16,810 nucleotides of DNA from JBDTMT01 sp033764095 (lineage in GTDB: Bacteria > Desulfobacterota > Binatia > HRBIN30 > CADEER01): contig JANRJF010000203.1 of the NCBI GenBank assembly GCA_033764095.1, forward strand, positions 1 through 16,810, given 5' to 3'. Numbering within the stretch: position 1 is the first letter of the stretch; every line of letters begins with the position of its first letter. The notes under the pieces were generated by a model. It was not told the DNA's origin. It searched no databases and saw only the letters and a program-made list of their open reading frames with translations. A program made the translations under genes and the position numbers. Below, one piece after another: positions 6,894 to 15,687 of this stretch.

Positions 6894-7983
6894 ACGAGTG
6901 CGGCACGGCCGGTCCGCGTGGGTCGACCGCAAACACCGGCACCGCAACGGTGAAGTGCGTGCCGCTGCCGGTCTGGCTGCGCACTCGCAGGTGGCCGCCG
7001 AGGAACTCGGTGAGCCGCGAGGCCATGCGCAGGCCGAGGCCGAGACCGCGGGCGCGGGGGGACGGCGTGATGTCGTCCACCAGTTGCGCGATGTCGGCGT
7101 TGTGGATGCCGACGCCGGTGTCGCGCACGCCGATCTCGATCATCGTGCGATCGGCCGACAGGCTGGCCGACAACGCGATCGAGCCGTCGGGAGTGAACTT
7201 CACCGCGTTGTCGATCAGCGCCCAGAGAATGCGCTCCAGCTTGTGCTCGTCGCTGGTCAGCCACAGCGCGGTGGCGTCGCCCTCGACGCTCAGCGCCAGC
7301 CCGCGCTGGCGGGCGGCGGCGGCGAACTGGCGGGCGACGCGGCGCAGCGTCTCGCGCGCGTCGAAGCTCGACAGCGTCAGCTGCAGCTCGCCGGCGTCGA
7401 GCGAGTTGAGCAGCAGCACCGTCTCGATGAGGTTGAGCAGCTTCTGCGAGTTCGCCTGGATGCGGTCGAAGGCGACGCGCTGGTCCTCGTTCAGACGGGT
7501 ATGCAGCTCTTCGGTGAGGATCGAGTTGTAGCCGATGATGGCGCTGAGCGGCGTGCGCAGCTCGTGCGAGAGGTTGGCAAGGAAGTCGTCCTTGGCGCGG
7601 CGGGCGCGCTGCGACTCGCGGCGGCGCTGGACGGCGCGATGCACCAGCTCGGAGATCTGCGGGACATCGAACGGCTTGGTGACGTAGTCGAAGACGCGGT
7701 TGCGCAGGCCGCGCACGGCGGAGTCGAGCGAGGCGTACCCGGTGACGACGATGATCTCGATGTCGGGGTCGTGCCGCTTGATCTGCTCCATCACCTCGAC
7801 GCCCGGCATGCCGGGCATGCGCAGATCGAGGGTGACGACGTCGATCGGCCGGGCGTGCAGGATCTCGAGCGCCTCCTGGCCGCCGGGGGCGGTGTAGACC
7901 TCGTATTCCGACTTGAACACCATGCGCAGCGACTCGGTCGGTCCGCGCTCGTCATCGACGATCAAGAGTGATGCCCGATCCAT
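6892..7983 (-). CDS. Soluble hybrid response regulator-histidine kinase (REC-HisKA-HATPase)
   Basis: A 363-residue cytoplasmic two-component protein. Residues 5-118 are a receiver domain with acidic pair D10/D11, phospho-acceptor D53 (TLDLRMPG), T81 and K103 (YVTKPF). Residues about 130-195 are a HisKA dimerisation domain with H140 in NLSHELRTPLSAI. Residues about 245-350 are the ATPase domain with N259 (LIDNAVKFTP), the G1 motif VRDTGVGI and the G2 motif RGLGLGL. All key residues are present, so both receiver and kinase look active. There is no transmembrane or PAS/GAF segment; input probably comes by phosphotransfer to D53. The start MDRASLLIVDDE at 7983 is preferred because it begins directly at the receiver fold, and an in-frame start at 8034 would fall within the putative promoter. 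Its phosphorylation target is not evident. Confidence 0.93.
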   Translation of the reverse strand: MDRASLLIVDDERGPTESLRMVFKSEYEVYTAPGGQEALEILHARPIDVVTLDLRMPGMPGVEVMEQIKRHDPDIEIIVVTGYASLDSAVRGLRNRVFDYVTKPFDVPQISELVHRAVQRRRESQRARRAKDDFLANLSHELRTPLSAIIGYNSILTEELHTRLNEDQRVAFDRIQANSQKLLNLIETVLLLNSLDAGELQLTLSSFDARETLRRVARQFAAAARQRGLALSVEGDATALWLTSDEHKLERILWALIDNAVKFTPDGSIALSASLSADRTMIEIGVRDTGVGIHNADIAQLVDDITPSPRARGLGLGLRMASRLTEFLGGHLRVRSQTGSGTHFTVAVPVFAVDPRGPAVPHS

Positions 7984-8029
7984 TTCCCGTCTGCCCGTCC
8001 CTTCCTCTGATCGGAGGTGGTCCACGCAC

Positions 8030-8045
8030 AGCACCGCGCGTGCCA
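8030..8045 (-). promoter_or_regulatory. Putative sigma-54 (-24/-12) promoter of the receiver-kinase operon
   Basis: The minus strand reads TGGCAC, five bases, then GTGCT. The known consensus is TGGCAC-N5-TTGCW: the -24 element is perfect, the invariant GG and GC have correct spacing, and only the first base of the -12 element differs. The predicted start near 8020 gives a 37-nt leader before the ATG at 7983. Two NtrC-type activators in the window make sigma-54 control plausible. In GC-rich DNA a chance match remains possible. Confidence 0.55.
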
Positions 8046-8186
8046 GGCCGACAGCGCGATCGCGTAGCAGTCGCAGGGATGCGCGGCGCGCATGGAACCT
8101 GACGTGTAAGGTTCGGGAATCGAGCCGGAATCGGCCGCTCCGTTGGGCAAAGCAGCAGATCGTGTGAAGTTCGTGGCGAAGTGGCC

Positions 8187-8209
8187 GTGTACAAATCCGG
8201 ACCGTACAC
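8187..8209. promoter_or_regulatory. Inverted repeat GTGTAC-N11-GTACAC, possible activator site
   Basis: Perfect 6-bp arms (8187-8192 and 8204-8209) flank a spacer containing the palindrome TCCGGA. Its centre is about 178 bp upstream of the predicted sigma-54 start, the distance at which NtrC-type enhancer sites often lie. Which regulator binds it, if any, is unknown. It could also serve the divergent gene at 8581. Confidence 0.35.
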
Positions 8210-8580
8210 AGACAGGAAAGTGACGCAGCGGTTCAGCCGCGACGCCCGGGTGAGCGTGCCGGGCATAGCCGCCTGGACGCTGCCGGGAGCGCAGTTGCGG
8301 CCCGACCGTACCGACCCGGCTGCCGCGGTCGCGGCGCGCTGATGCCTGTCCGCCATCTGATTCCTGATGCCGCGCGCCGACGCCGATTCGCCGCGCGCGC
8401 ATCGGCTCTATGGATGGCGGGGCGCGCCCTGCAATGACTGCACGGACTCGCTGCGGGGCATTGATGTCGTGCAGAGACGCGGCGCCTGGGCGTGAAATAC
8501 GTCATGCGACGGCGCGCCGCAGCGGACTGGCGAGCCGCGGCGACTGGCCGTGCCGGCCGTCCGGTGCTAGGCGCAGCGCC

Positions 8581-8853
8581 ATGGCGGATCACACGCACGG
8601 CCCCGATTGCGACCACGATCACGACCACGAGCCCGACCACGAGCACGGCATCGCGCGCATCGTGCGCATCAGCAGCGGCAGCAACGGCGGCGCTTGCGAT
8701 TGCGGTGAACGGCTGCCGGAGGACTTCGCCGATCGAGTCAACCACTATCTCGACCACGGCGGGGCGCTGCTGCACGTCGGGTCGGAATCCGACCGCGATG
8801 ACCAGGGGCGGTCCTGGACCCATACCGTCGCTGTGGTCGGCTTCAGCGACTAG
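8581..8853 (+). CDS. Small 90-residue protein with His/Asp-rich N-terminus
   Basis: I do not recognise the family. From the ATG at 8581 the first 22 residues carry seven histidines and one cysteine (HTHGPDCDHDHDHE and following), a pattern seen in nickel, zinc or cobalt storage proteins and metallochaperones. A second Cys pair is C39/C41 in GACDCGE. The rest (LPEDFADRVNHYLDHGG, then SWTHTVAVVGF) looks like a small folded domain. There is no signal peptide or membrane segment. Codons are ordinary for the window. The Shine-Dalgarno is weak; an in-frame extension to 8410 gives only Arg/Ala-rich filler and was not used. Metal binding is inferred from composition alone. It stands alone, convergent with the next gene. 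Confidence 0.7.
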   Translation: MADHTHGPDCDHDHDHEPDHEHGIARIVRISSGSNGGACDCGERLPEDFADRVNHYLDHGGALLHVGSESDRDDQGRSWTHTVAVVGFSD

Positions 8854-8892
8854 TGCACCGTCGTCGGGATCGGATCACGCATCTGGCTGACC

Positions 8893-8914
8893 CCGACGTC
8901 CCTCGCCACGTCGG
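8893..8914. terminator. Stem-loop after the His-rich gene
   Basis: CCGACGT and ACGTCGG form a perfect 7-bp stem around an 8-nt loop, 39 bp after the stop at 8853, between convergent genes. No T-run follows, so if it ends transcription it is not a classical intrinsic terminator. The rest of the 255-bp gap (8854-9108) shows nothing else I can name. Confidence 0.35.
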
Positions 8915-9108
8915 CGGGGCGGTACGGCGGGTGGCACCGCCCGGACGACCGCGCTGCACGCCTGCCACCTGAAGGCGAACCCCCGGCCGGAGCCCAGTCG
9001 GGCGGCGGCGGACACCCACGCGCAGACGAAGATCGGCGCAGCCGCGGCGCCCGGGCCGCGCGCGCGTACGGCGCGACCGCTGCCGATGCGCGCAGGGGAG
9101 AAGGACGG

Positions 9109-9849
9109 CTAGCGTCGATGGTCGAGAAACCGACGCAGCGCCTGGCGCGCGATCGCGCTCTGCATGGCGCGCGCCGGCGCCTCGGCCGACTGCACCGTGG
9201 CGGTCGCCTCGTCGTGCGCGCCGAGCGCCTGTTGCAATCCGGCGCGCGCGCGCACGCGCTGCGCATTGTCGACCAGCACGCCGATGAAATCGCCGTCGAA
9301 CGCGACCGTGCATCCCGTCGCGGTCTTGAACGTCGCCGTGAAGCGGGATCCAGACGGGAGTGCCAGGTTGCCGGTGGCGCTGACCGGGTTGTCGAAGTCA
9401 GGGCCGAGGGCGATCGAGTTGACCTTGGCGGCGGTCGGGCCGGTGCGCCGCGCCTGCACGGCGACCGCGGTCCCGAACTCGTCGATCATCAGGGCGAGGA
9501 CGTCCATGCCGCTGGTGACCCATCCGGCGCCGGCCGCGAACGGCTCGACGCAGGGCGGCGCGGTGGCGCCGCCGTCGTAGTTGCAGAACCGGTCGGCGCC
9601 GACCGCCTGGTTGAAGCGGTAGGGACAGCTGTCAGCCGGCGGCTCGGTTGGGGTCGGCGTCGCAGTGCGTGGCCGCCCGGTGGGCGTTACTGCCGGTCCG
9701 CCGCAGCCGTTCAGCGCCTCGTTCACCGCCTGAATCAGCTCGTTGATCTCGACCGACCCGCTGGCATCGAAGTCGGCCCGACAGTCTGCCGCCGGCGCGC
9801 GAGTCGCAGCGAGAAGCAGTGCAGTGGCAAGGAGCGCGGCGCGCAGCAT
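9109..9849 (-). CDS. Small exported protein with EF-hand/dockerin-like motif and Pro/Thr linker
   Basis: A 246-residue protein. The ATG at 9849 is preceded by GGGGGA at seven bases. Residues 1-21 are a signal peptide (LLATALLLAATRAPA, cut near residue 20). The mature protein opens with a calcium-loop-like motif, DFDASGSVEINELIQAV (about 27-43), bracketed by C23 and C49. A Pro/Thr linker follows (about 54-71), then a domain with C75, C89, C100 and C180; six cysteines in all would allow three disulfides in the periplasm or outside. The last about 50 residues are Ala/Arg/Gln-rich and probably helical. This EF-hand plus linker layout echoes parts of the NHL protein. I do not recognise the C-terminal domain and assign no function. 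Confidence 0.85.
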   Translation of the reverse strand: MLRAALLATALLLAATRAPAADCRADFDASGSVEINELIQAVNEALNGCGGPAVTPTGRPRTATPTPTEPPADSCPYRFNQAVGADRFCNYDGGATAPPCVEPFAAGAGWVTSGMDVLALMIDEFGTAVAVQARRTGPTAAKVNSIALGPDFDNPVSATGNLALPSGSRFTATFKTATGCTVAFDGDFIGVLVDNAQRVRARAGLQQALGAHDEATATVQSAEAPARAMQSAIARQALRRFLDHRR

Positions 9850-9856
9850 CAATCAA

Positions 9857-9862
9857 TCCCCC
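9857..9862 (-). promoter_or_regulatory. Ribosome binding site of the small exported protein
   Basis: GGGGGA lies seven bases before the ATG at 9849 and favours that ATG over the in-frame TTG immediately before it. Confidence 0.6.
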
Positions 9863-9942
9863 AAAGCCGCCAATCTATCGCCGCGCCGACGGCGAAGTCG
9901 ACTCAGCACTTTCCCGTACGACGCCGAGGCATCCGGCCTACT

Positions 9943-9974
9943 CGCGGCCGCTGTCATGTGGGACAGCGGCCGCG
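9943..9974. terminator. Perfect 13-bp inverted repeat, strong hairpin
   Basis: CGCGGCCGCTGTC and its exact complement GACAGCGGCCGCG flank a 6-nt loop (9956-9961). It lies between the stop of the NtrC-type regulator (10136) and the start of the exported protein (9849), both minus strand. Its stability suits a terminator separating the two units, but there is no T-run and it is about 160 nt past the regulator stop. A leader structure or protein-binding site is also possible. The rest of the 286-bp gap shows nothing else clear. Confidence 0.45.
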
Positions 9975-10135
9975 GCAGTAGTCGTCACGGCGGCACAGGT
10001 GCGCCGAGCGGACCGGCCTCTGCGAGATCAGGCGCCCATTGTTGATGGCTTTGCGGGGATGGGCGGTGTGCGGAGCTGCGACCGTTCTCTCTGGCGACTC
10101 TGTGCCTCTGAGGTGATTGCGTTTGTCTCGACGGG

Positions 10136-11510
<1,375 letters not shown>

Positions 11511-11539
<29 letters not shown>

Positions 11540-13265
11540 TTACCAAGACCTTCGTCGGATGTTCGGCGTCGGCGCGGCGAAAGCGGACGACGACAGTGGC
11601 CGAGCCCTCGCCGGCGACGTTCAGTTCGGCGCCGTTGCGGGAGAGCACGGTGTGGGCGATGGCGACGCCGAGCGGCGGCGCCTGGGTGGGATCGTTGCTG
11701 CGGTCGAGCAGTGTCGCAAGGTGATTGCCGAGGGGGTCGGCGCCGTCCGGCAGCTGGATGGTGAGCGCCGCCGGCGGCTGGAATCCGACCCGCAGCTCGG
11801 CGCCCGACGGCAGGTCGCGCGCCAGGGCGCGGACCAGGTTGCCGAGCGCATAGCCGAGTTGCTGCGGGTCACCGCTCACCGCGACGGCGGGCAGCGCGTC
11901 GTGCTCCAGCCGCAGGCCGCGCGCGCCGAGCGCGTAGCGACAGTCCTGCAGCACCGGATCGAGCAAGGTGGCGAGCGGCAGCGTCTGCGGCGCCGGCGCC
12001 TCCAGGCGGGTGAACTCGAGCAGGTTCTCCAGCGTCTGGTCGATCTGTTCGACCGCTTCGCCGGTGAGCCGCGCCACCTGCGCGTCGTCGTCACCCGGCG
12101 CCGGCGCGCGGCGCAGGTGGTGCGCGAACGTCTTCAGCGTGACGAGCGGATTTTTGAACTCGTGCGCCAGCTCGTTGATGATGAGGTCGAGCGGCTCGGC
12201 GGCGAGCGGACGCGGCGCGGTCGGCGTCGCCGTCGCCGCGCTCGCCCCGGGGCGCGGCAGCGGGCGCGGCCGCGCCCCGTCGAACAGCAGGTCGGCGGCG
12301 TCGAGGCTGGTCGCGCGCGTCAGCGCCAGGCTGCGCGCCAACACCGCTTCGAGCTCGGCCAGGTTGCCGAACCAGAGGTAGTTGGTCAGCCGCTCCAGCG
12401 CGCGCGCCGTCAGCGTCGCCGGCGCGCGCCCGAGCGCGGCGGCGAGATCGGCCGCCAGCTGACGCGCCAGCGGCGCGATGTCGTGGCTCCGCTCGCGCAG
12501 CGGCGGCAGCGGCGCGGTCAGCAGGGTGAGCTGGTAGTAGAGCGCCGGCGCGAAGCGACCGGCCTCGGTCGCGGCGGCGAGGTCGCCGACCGCGGCGCTG
12601 ATCAGTCGCGCGCTACCGCCGTCGGGCCGGCGCAGCTGCCCGGTGGCGTCGAGTCCGGCCAGCAGGCGCTGCTGCGCCGCCGGGGCCAACGTCTCGACGC
12701 GGTCGACGAACACCGTGCCGACATGCCGTGTCAGGCCGCCCAAGCCGGACTCCAACTCGGCGGCATCCACCCAGGCGAGCTCGCCCTCCGTGTGCGCCGC
12801 ATGAACGGCGCGCGCCAGGGCGCGTTTGCCGGTCCCCGGCTCGCCGACCAGATGCAGCGGCAGCTGACTGCGCGTCGCCTCGGCCAGCGTCAGAGCGGTC
12901 TCGGCCGGGACGAACGGTGGCTCCAGGCGGCTGCGCGCGCCCGGCCGCGGCGACGGCAGGGGGCGCGCCAGCGCGGCGCCCACCTGTTGGCGCAGCTCGC
13001 GCGGCGAGAATTGCGGCGACAGCGACGGGCCGGGCAGGGCGGCGCCGCGGCCATCCTCGACCCAGAGCACCGGACTGGCCGGCAGGGCATGCCTGGCCAG
13101 GCTCGCCGGGGCAATCAGCAGCTGCGGGGCAGCCGCATGGATGCCCTGCGACAGGTACTCATCCACGCCGGCGGCCTGGACCTCGTACTCGGCTCCGAGG
13201 AGGATCCCGACCGTCTCGCGCACGGCCGGCGAATCGTGCACGACGAGTATCCGCTGTAGCGCCAA
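11511..13265 (-). CDS. Chimeric pseudo-receiver / degenerate sigma-54-type AAA+ / histidine kinase
   Basis: A 584-residue cytoplasmic protein. Residues 4-100 have a receiver outline (RILVVHDSPAVRETVG) without the phospho-acceptor Asp; the strand reads PQLLIAPASLA. Residues about 118-330 follow an NtrC-type AAA+ domain: Walker A GEPGTGKRAL (141-150) and APLPPLRERSHDI (251-263). However, the GAFTGA loop is missing, Walker B reads TVFVDR (Glu to Arg), the finger segment reads FAPALYYQLTL, and WFGNLAEL replaces WPGNVREL. After a Pro/Ala linker comes HisKA with H368 in ELAHEFKNPLVTLKTF, then an ATPase-like domain (about 430-565) lacking the N-box Asn and a clean G1 box. The TTG start at 13265 is chosen for GGAGGA seven bases upstream; an in-frame ATG at 13430 lies upstream of the likely promoter. 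Partner or scaffold for the coupled downstream regulator is the likely role. Confidence 0.88.
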
Positions 13266-13272
13266 GCCCCTG

Positions 13273-13278
13273 TCCTCC
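13273..13278 (-). promoter_or_regulatory. Ribosome binding site GGAGGA deciding a TTG start
   Basis: GGAGGA lies seven bases before the TTG at 13265, directly ahead of the receiver fold. It is among the strongest Shine-Dalgarno sequences in the window and argues against the in-frame ATG at 13430. Confidence 0.75.
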
Positions 13279-13324
13279 AACCCCTCGCCCTCGGCCGCCC
13301 CACTTCCGGCCGCGCTCAAAAATG

Positions 13325-13354
13325 CACATACCGGCGAGACGCAGAAAAAGTCAA
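13325..13354 (-). promoter_or_regulatory. Putative sigma-70 promoter of the AAA-kinase / NtrC operon
   Basis: The minus strand has TTGACT (13349-13354), an 18-bp spacer, and TATGTG (13325-13330). The -35 matches TTGACA at five of six positions; the -10 keeps TAT. Transcription would begin near 13318, about 50 nt before the TTG start. It is one of the few AT-richer patches in the region. Confidence 0.5.
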
Positions 13355-13370
13355 CGCTTTTTGCGTTTAC

Positions 13371-13418
13371 GGCGGCGCCTGACGGGGCGCCGCCAGGTGC
13401 TTTCGGTCGGCGCCTGGC
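13371..13418. repeat. Two overlapping inverted repeats in the divergent region
   Basis: GGCGGCGCC and GGCGCCGCC (13371-13379, 13386-13394; 6-nt loop) make a perfect 9-bp stem. GCCAGGTGC and GCGCCTGGC (13392-13400, 13410-13418) make a second 9-bp stem with one G-T wobble. They share 13392-13394, so as RNA they would compete at their edges. They lie upstream of the leftward -35 box and may be protein-binding sites or part of a rightward leader. Confidence 0.4.
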
Positions 13419-13491
13419 AGACCCGAACAATTTTCTTGAAAAAGTTTAGGACCGCGTGGTACCTCGACCAGTGAAGCCATTGCACGGCTGC

Positions 13492-13509
13492 ATCTGTGGG
13501 CAGACAGAT
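13492..13509. repeat. Short dyad ATCTGT-N6-ACAGAT
   Basis: A perfect 6-bp inverted repeat with a 6-nt spacer, about 134 bp upstream of the rightward operon start. Its size suits a regulator half-site pair, but chance occurrence is possible. Confidence 0.3.
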
Positions 13510-13642
13510 TTGCGAGACTGTGACGGTTCATTGACGGGCAGAAATCCCAGCGCCGCGCTGGAGAGAACGGCAAGCATCGAGGCAGCGATGCGAGGGTTGC
13601 CGACGCGGCGGACGAATCTAGCGTTCTTTTCGAGGGGGCTTG

Positions 13643-14271
13643 GTGCAGGACACGGCACGAATGCCGGCTGACGAGGCGTTGCGGAACACCGAACAGCTGG
13701 TCGCGCTGCGGCCGGACGTGTTGGGCGACGTCGAGCACGCGGTCGGCAACCTGCTGCAGCGCATGCACCACGTCGCGCGCGCCGCGCGCGACGAGCTGGG
13801 CGCCCCGGGCGAGCGGCTGCAGGCGACGCTCGACGAGCTCGAGCAGCTGCTCGGGCTGTTCTTCGATTACGTGTCGCCGGTAGCGCTGGAGCTGCGGCCG
13901 ACCGCCGCCGCGCGGGTGGCGGAGAGCCTGGCGGCGCAGCTGCGCGGGCACGGCGCCGAGGTGACCATCGACACCGCCGCGGCGCCGCCGGTGCTCGCCG
14001 ACCCGCGCACCCTGAGTCGCAGCTTCACGCTGCTCGGTCAGGCGGCGGCGAGCGCCTGGGATCGCCTGCCGGTGGTGATCGCGACGGCGGCCGACGCGAG
14101 CGGCGAGCGGGTCGAGCTCACCGTGCGGGCGGCATTGCCGAGCGCGCCGCTATCGGCGCCGGGCGCGCTGGCGACGGCGGTGGCGCGCCGGCTGATCGAG
14201 TTACAGGGCGGCGAGCTGATCGAGCGGCCGAACCCCGCGTGCGCCTGCGCCGTGGTGCTGCCGGTGGCGGG

Positions 14272-14275
<4 letters not shown>
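13643..14275 (+). CDS. Small degenerate histidine-kinase-like protein
   Basis: A 210-residue soluble protein beginning with GTG at 13643, with GAGG seven bases upstream; TTG 13640 and ATG 13661 are alternatives. Residues about 25-80 resemble a HisKA helical hairpin: H32 in DVEHAVGNLLQRM may correspond to the phospho-acceptor, but the usual following Glu is Ala. Residues about 85-210 follow the order of a kinase ATPase domain (ADPRTLSRSFTLLGQAAASA, then ATAVARRLIELQGGELIE, then AVVLPV). The N-box Asn and the DxGxG and GxGLG motifs are absent, so ATP binding is doubtful. There is no sensor or membrane segment. Its stop overlaps the next gene's ATG (ATGA), so it is coupled to the NtrC-type regulator. 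A phosphotransfer or anti-regulator role is inference. Confidence 0.8.
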
Positions 14276-15684
<1,409 letters not shown>

Positions 15685-15687
15685 CAG

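Larger units (their letters stand above)
7984..8580. other. 597-bp divergent intergenic region without a convincing gene
   Basis: This lies between the leftward receiver-kinase gene and the rightward His-rich gene. Open frames crossing it have poor starts and low-complexity Arg/Ala-rich products, so I see no gene. It holds a sigma-54-like promoter match (8030-8045, minus strand) and an inverted repeat (8187-8209), described separately. I could not recognise a promoter for the rightward gene. Confidence 0.6.
13266..13642. other. 377-bp divergent control region between the two regulatory operons
   Basis: No convincing gene. It contains the leftward promoter match, two overlapping hairpins and a small dyad described separately, plus an AT-rich patch around 13427-13447 (ATTTTCTTGAAAAAG). 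I could not identify clear promoter boxes for the rightward operon and found no sigma-54 match with correct spacing. Confidence 0.6.

Noticed and set aside
8620..8646. Short tandem GACCAC-like repeat, considered as a CRISPR or microsatellite signal
   Set aside because: It is simply alternating Asp/His codons in the His-rich protein; there is no repeat-spacer spacing.
13266..13430. N-terminal extension of the AAA-kinase starting at the ATG at 13430
   Set aside because: The extra 55 residues are low complexity and run over a promoter match and hairpins; the TTG at 13265 has a strong ribosome binding site at the start of the receiver fold.
13456..13671. Possible small gene in the divergent control region
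   Set aside because: The product has no domain, the start has no ribosome binding site, and it runs into the start of the kinase-like gene in another frame.
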